From contig OX392536.1 of the NCBI GenBank assembly GCA_947623455.1, forward strand, positions 12,767,282 through 12,831,281: a DNA stretch of 64,000 nt. The letters run 5' to 3'. Origin of the DNA: Mimachlamys varia. Taxonomy: Eukaryota; Mollusca; Bivalvia; Pectinida; Pectinidae. Within the stretch, counting starts at the first letter, position 1. Each line of letters starts with the position of its first letter. Positions 60,116 to 64,000 of this stretch are shown here, piece after piece. Below the pieces are notes generated by a model. That model made no database searches and had not been told where the DNA came from. It saw nothing but the letters and a program-made list of their open reading frames with translations. The translations under genes and the position numbers were made by a program.

Positions 60116-63100
60116 TCTATGGTCTGGTTCCCATGTCTCTTTAAGGAACAACTGGAGTTTGCATGACAGTTCTGTCAAAAAAATCCTTGAAAAAGTCCTG
60201 GGTTGTCTTATTTATTTGTCTTAAGATATTATCGGTTCGATTTCTGTACTGCATTGCGTTTGCAACTTGGATAGGGATAACCAAAGAATGTGTTCATCAT
60301 AAACGGAACTAAAGTCGGGTTCCAAGTTCCCTTTAAGATTAACGTAACTGCAGTTTGGATGTCAGTTCCGTTTCAAAGAAAGTCATTTAAAGAGGCTATG
60401 TACAGTGTGTGAATGGTTGTATGTTCGATTCCTACGCTTGATTGGAATTTACATATGATGGCCATACTTAATTCGTTTTGGGAGGTAGACAGGGAAAAGT
60501 AACCGTATACGCTTAGCTTAAACTAAACTGGGGTTTGTTTCCTAGTTCCGTTTCACGAAAAAAGTAACTGGAGTTTGGATGTCAGTTCCGTCTGATGAAA
60601 GCTGTAATAGTATCTGAAAGGCTATGGTTTCGAATCATGTGAATAAATTATGATCATCGCACTTCTATGGTTTGCTATATTTACAGGGTAAATAAACCGT
60701 AAACATTAAGCTTAAACGGAACTGGGGTCTGATTCCTAGGCCCGTTTACAGTAAAACATAACGGGAGTTTGAATGTCAGATCCGTATAACGGAAATTCTT
60801 TTATGAAGACTGCAACAGTCGTATTGTTTGTTTAAAAGACTCTGGGTTCGATTTCCTATATCAGATTTAGATATAAAGATGATCATAATACTTATATGTT
60901 TTGCTAGATTGATAGGAAAAACAAACCGTATACCTTATGTTAAACGGAACTCGGGTCTGGTTCCAAGTTCCGTATAACGTTAAACGTAACTGGAGTTTGG
61001 ATATCACATCGGTACAACAGAAATTCATTAATGGATATTGTAATAGTCTTATTGGTTGCTTTGGAATGCTCTGGGATCGATTCACACGTTAGATTTACAC
61101 ATAAAGATGATCATCGTACATATGTTTTGCTAGATTGATAGGAAAAACATATCGTATACGTTTTCGTTAAACGGAACTCGGGTCTGGTTCCCAGTTCCGT
61201 TTAAGGTTAAACGTAACTTGGGTTGGGATGTGAGTTCCGTTTAACAGAACTTCATTTAAGAATGCTGTTTTGGTCTTTTGTTTGTTTGTAAAGCTCTGTG
61301 TTCGATTCCTGTGTTTGGTTTAGGTATATATATATGATCATTGCACGAATATGTTTTGCTAGATTAATTTAGGAAAGAAACCGTATACATTTATGTTAAA
61401 CGTAACTCGGGTCTGGTTCCCAGTTCCGTTTAAGATTAAACGTAACTCGGGTCTGGTTCCCAGTTCCGTTTAAGGTTAAACGGAACTGGAGTTTGGATGT
61501 GAGTTCCGTATAACAGAAATTCATTTAAGAATGCTTTTCTAAGTCTTAGTGTTTGTCTGAAAGGGTCTGGGTTCGATTCCTGTGTTTGGTTTAAGTATGA
61601 AATATATGATCATCGTAAGTATATGTTTTGCTAGATCAACTGTTAAACGTCCCAGTTCCGTTTAAGGTTAAACGGAACTCGGGTCTGGTTCCCAGTTCCA
61701 TTTAAGGTTAAACGGAACTGGAGTTTGGATGTGAGTTCCGTATAACAGAAATTCATTTAAGAATGCTTTTCTAAGTCTTATTGTTTGTCTGAAAGGGTCT
61801 GGGTTCGATTCCTGTGTTTGGTTTAAGTATGAAATATATGATCATCGTACGTATATGTTTTGCTAGATCAACTGTTAAACGTCCCAGTTCCATTTAAGGT
61901 TAAACGGAACTCGGGTCTGGTTCCCAGTTCCGTTTAAGGTTAAACGTAACTTGGGTTGGGATGTGAGTTCCGTTTAACAGAACTTCATTTAAGAATGCTG
62001 TTTTGGTCTTTTTGTTTGTTTGTAAAGCTCTGTGTTCGATTCCTGTGTTTGGTTTAGGTATATATATATGATCATTGCACGAATATGTTTTGCTAGATTA
62101 ATTTAGGAAAGAAACCGTATACATTTATGTTAAACGTAACTCGGATCTGGTTCCCAGTTCCGTTTAGGATTAAACGTAACTCGGGTCTGGTTCCCAGTTC
62201 CGTTTAAGGTTAAACGGAACTGGAGTTTGGATGTGAGTTCCGTATAACAGAAATTCATTTAAGAATGCTTTTCTAAGTCTTAGTGTTTGTCTGAAAGGGT
62301 CTGGGTTCGATTCCTGTGTTTGGTTTAAGTATGAAATATATGATCATCGTAAGTATATGTTTTGCTAGATCAACTGTTAAACGTCCCAGTTCCGTTTAAG
62401 GTTAAACGGAACTCGGGTCTGGTTCCCAGTTCCGTTTAAGGTTAAACGGAACTGGAGTTTGGATGTGAGTTCCGTATAACAGAAATTCATTTAAGAATGC
62501 TTTTCTAAGTCTTATTGTTTGTCTGAAAGGGTCTGGGTTCGATTCCTGTGTTTGGTTTAAGTATGAAATATATGATCATCGTACGTATATGTTTTGCTAG
62601 ATCAACTGTTAAACGTCCCAGTTCCGTTTAAGGTTAAACGGAACTCGGGTCTGGTTCCCAGTTCCGTTTAAGGTTAAACGGAACTGGAGTTTGGATGTGA
62701 GTTCCGTATAACAGAAATTCATTTAAGAATGCTTTTCTAAGTCTTATTGTTTGTCTGAAAGGGTCTGGGTTCGATTCCTGTGTTTGGTTTAAGTATGAAA
62801 TATATGATCATCGTACGTATATGTTTTGCTAGATCAACTGTTAAACGTCCCAGTTCCGTTTAAGGTTAAACGGAACTCGGGTCTGGTTCCCAGTTCCGTT
62901 TAAGGTTAAACGTAACTTGGGTTGGGATGTGAGTTCCGTTTAACAGAACTTCATTTAAGAATGCTGTTTTGGTCTTTTTGTTTGTTTGTAAAGCTCTGTG
63001 TTCGATTCCTGTGTTTGGTTTAGGTATATATATATGATCATTGCACGAATATGTTTTGCTAGATTAATTTAGGAAAAAAAACGTATACATTTATGTTAAA

Positions 63101-63986
63101 CGTAACTCGGGTCTGGTTCCCAGTTCCGTTTAAGATTAAACGTAACTCGGGTCTGGTTCCCAGTTCCGTTTAAGGTTAAACGGAACTGGAGTTTGGATGT
63201 GAGTTCCGTATAACAGAAATTCATTTAAGAATGCTTTTCTAAGTCTTAGTGTTTGTCTGAAAGGGTCTGGGTTCGATTCCTGTGTTTGGTTTAAGTATGA
63301 AATATATGATCATCGTAAGTATATGTTTTGCTAGATCAACTGTTAAACGTCCCAGTTCCGTTTAAGGTTAAACGGAACTCGGGTCTGGTTCCCAGTTCCG
63401 TTTAAGGTTAAACGGAACTGGAGTTTGAATGTGAGTTCCGTATAACAGAAATTCATTTAAGAATGCTTTTCTAAGTCTTATTGTTTGTCTGAAAGGGTCT
63501 GGGTTCGATTCCTGTGTTTGGTTTGAGTATGAAATATATGATCATCGTACGTATATGTTTTGCTAGATCAACTGTTAAACGTCCCAGTTCCGTTTAAGAT
63601 TAAACGGAACTCGGATCTGGTTCCCAGTTCCGTTTAAGGTTAAACGGAACTGGAGTTTGGATGTGAGTTCCGTATAACAGAAATTCATTTAAGAATGCTT
63701 TTCTAAGTCTTATTGTTTGTCTGAAAGGGTCTGGGTTCGATTTCTGTGTTTGGTTTAAGTATGAAATATATGATCATCGTACGTATATGTTTTGCTAGAT
63801 CAACTTTTAAACGTCCCAGTTCCGTTTAAGGTTAAACGGAACTCGGGTCTGGTTCCCAGTTTCGTTTATGTTAAACGGAACTCGGGTCTGGTTCCCAGTT
63901 CCGTTTATGTTAAACGGAACTAGGGTCTGGTTCCTAGTTCCGTTTATTGAACGGAACTAGGAACTAGGAACCAACTTCATGCTTCC
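60116..63986 (+). repeat. Right inverted arm: about 16 units of about 233 bp
   Basis: Unit starts such as 'ctagatcaactgttaaacgt' are 232 bp apart (61631, 61863; 62365, 62597, 62829). A second unit type, with 'acttgggttgggatgtgag' and 'ttagattaatttaggaaa', recurs at 61217, 61950 and 62916, giving higher-order periods of 733 and 966 bp, i.e. three or four units. Each main unit contains two hairpins (GTTCCGTTTAA, two bases, TTAAACGGAAC) and a GGTTCGATTCC word. Units at 60116-61100 are diverged; those to the right are almost identical. Confidence 0.93.
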
Positions 63987-64000
63987 TCAAATAACAAGTA

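Larger units (their letters stand above)
58139..63986. mobile_element. Foldback-type transposon with tandem-repeat inverted arms
   Basis: A complete 5,848-bp element. The left end starts GGAAGCATGAAGTTGGTTCC and the right end is its exact reverse complement. Immediately outside, the 9-bp word TCAAATAAC is present on both sides (58130-58138 and 63987-63995), a perfect target-site duplication. The left arm (to about 59370) and right arm (from about 60116) consist of the same tandem unit of about 233 bp in opposite orientations; they are unequal, about 1.2 and 3.9 kb. The core of about 0.75 kb is non-repetitive. Inverted arms made of tandem repeats, unequal arm lengths and a 9-bp duplication are the defining features of foldback elements; Mutator-like elements also make 9-bp duplications. 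No transposase is recognisable, so it is non-autonomous and its superfamily is unresolved. Confidence 0.85.

Noticed and set aside
61560..63740. tRNA genes or a tRNA cluster suggested by GGTTCGATTCC
   Set aside because: No cloverleaf could be folded: the T-stem is poor, and there is no acceptor stem or convincing A-box.

Overview
The window looks like nuclear DNA from an invertebrate animal, most likely a lophotrochozoan and probably a bivalve mollusc. This is inferred from low gene density, AT-rich sequence rich in tacatgta-type words, and a mix of CR1/jockey-like LINEs, a Ty3/Gypsy element, a mariner and Penelope-like RT fragments; the species cannot be determined. No rRNA, tRNA or CRISPR is supported. 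Only one candidate host gene is visible: a 121-residue single-pass membrane protein at 43860-44225, behind a good 3' splice site.

The window is dominated by tandem repeats. At least a dozen unrelated families, with units from 18 bp to about 233 bp, cover roughly 45 percent of it (hand estimate). From left to right they are: a 43/44-bp array (236-2720); a 37-bp array split in two by a LINE (14118-15532 and 17299-17556); a 31/32-bp array (17573-19116); an 18-bp array (19958-21528); a degenerate 33/34-bp array (22575-23755); a 20-bp array (23905-24042); an 11-kb array of 42/45/51-bp units with multi-level higher-order structure, including a near-identical 2,220-bp duplication (24820-35805); a 24-bp array (37212-39555); repeats of about 150 bp (12095-12615 and 40470-41000); a 50-bp array (43311-43730); and a 36-bp array (54390-55095). 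Several have unit lengths divisible by three and therefore show very long open frames that should not be read as genes.

Mobile elements fill most of the rest. On the minus strand at 4457-7906 is an uninterrupted 1149-codon LINE polyprotein with a 2A-like motif, a PHD finger, an APE-type endonuclease and a reverse transcriptase with intact catalytic motifs. A 2.45-kb element at 8534-10980 has long inverted repeats flanked by TTAA. A dead LINE copy (15533-17298) sits inside the 37-bp array with a visible target duplication. A decayed but complete-ended mariner (47038-48365) lies next to a decayed Ty3/Gypsy pol (about 48490-50990), followed by fragments of a Penelope-like RT family that also occurs at 3300-4137.

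The most unusual object is at 58139-63986. It is a complete 5.85-kb element whose two inverted arms are built from tandem units of about 233 bp, with a unique core of about 0.75 kb and a perfect 9-bp target duplication on both sides. This is the architecture of foldback transposons. It encodes no recognisable transposase, and each repeat unit carries strong dyad symmetry and a pol III B-box-like sequence.
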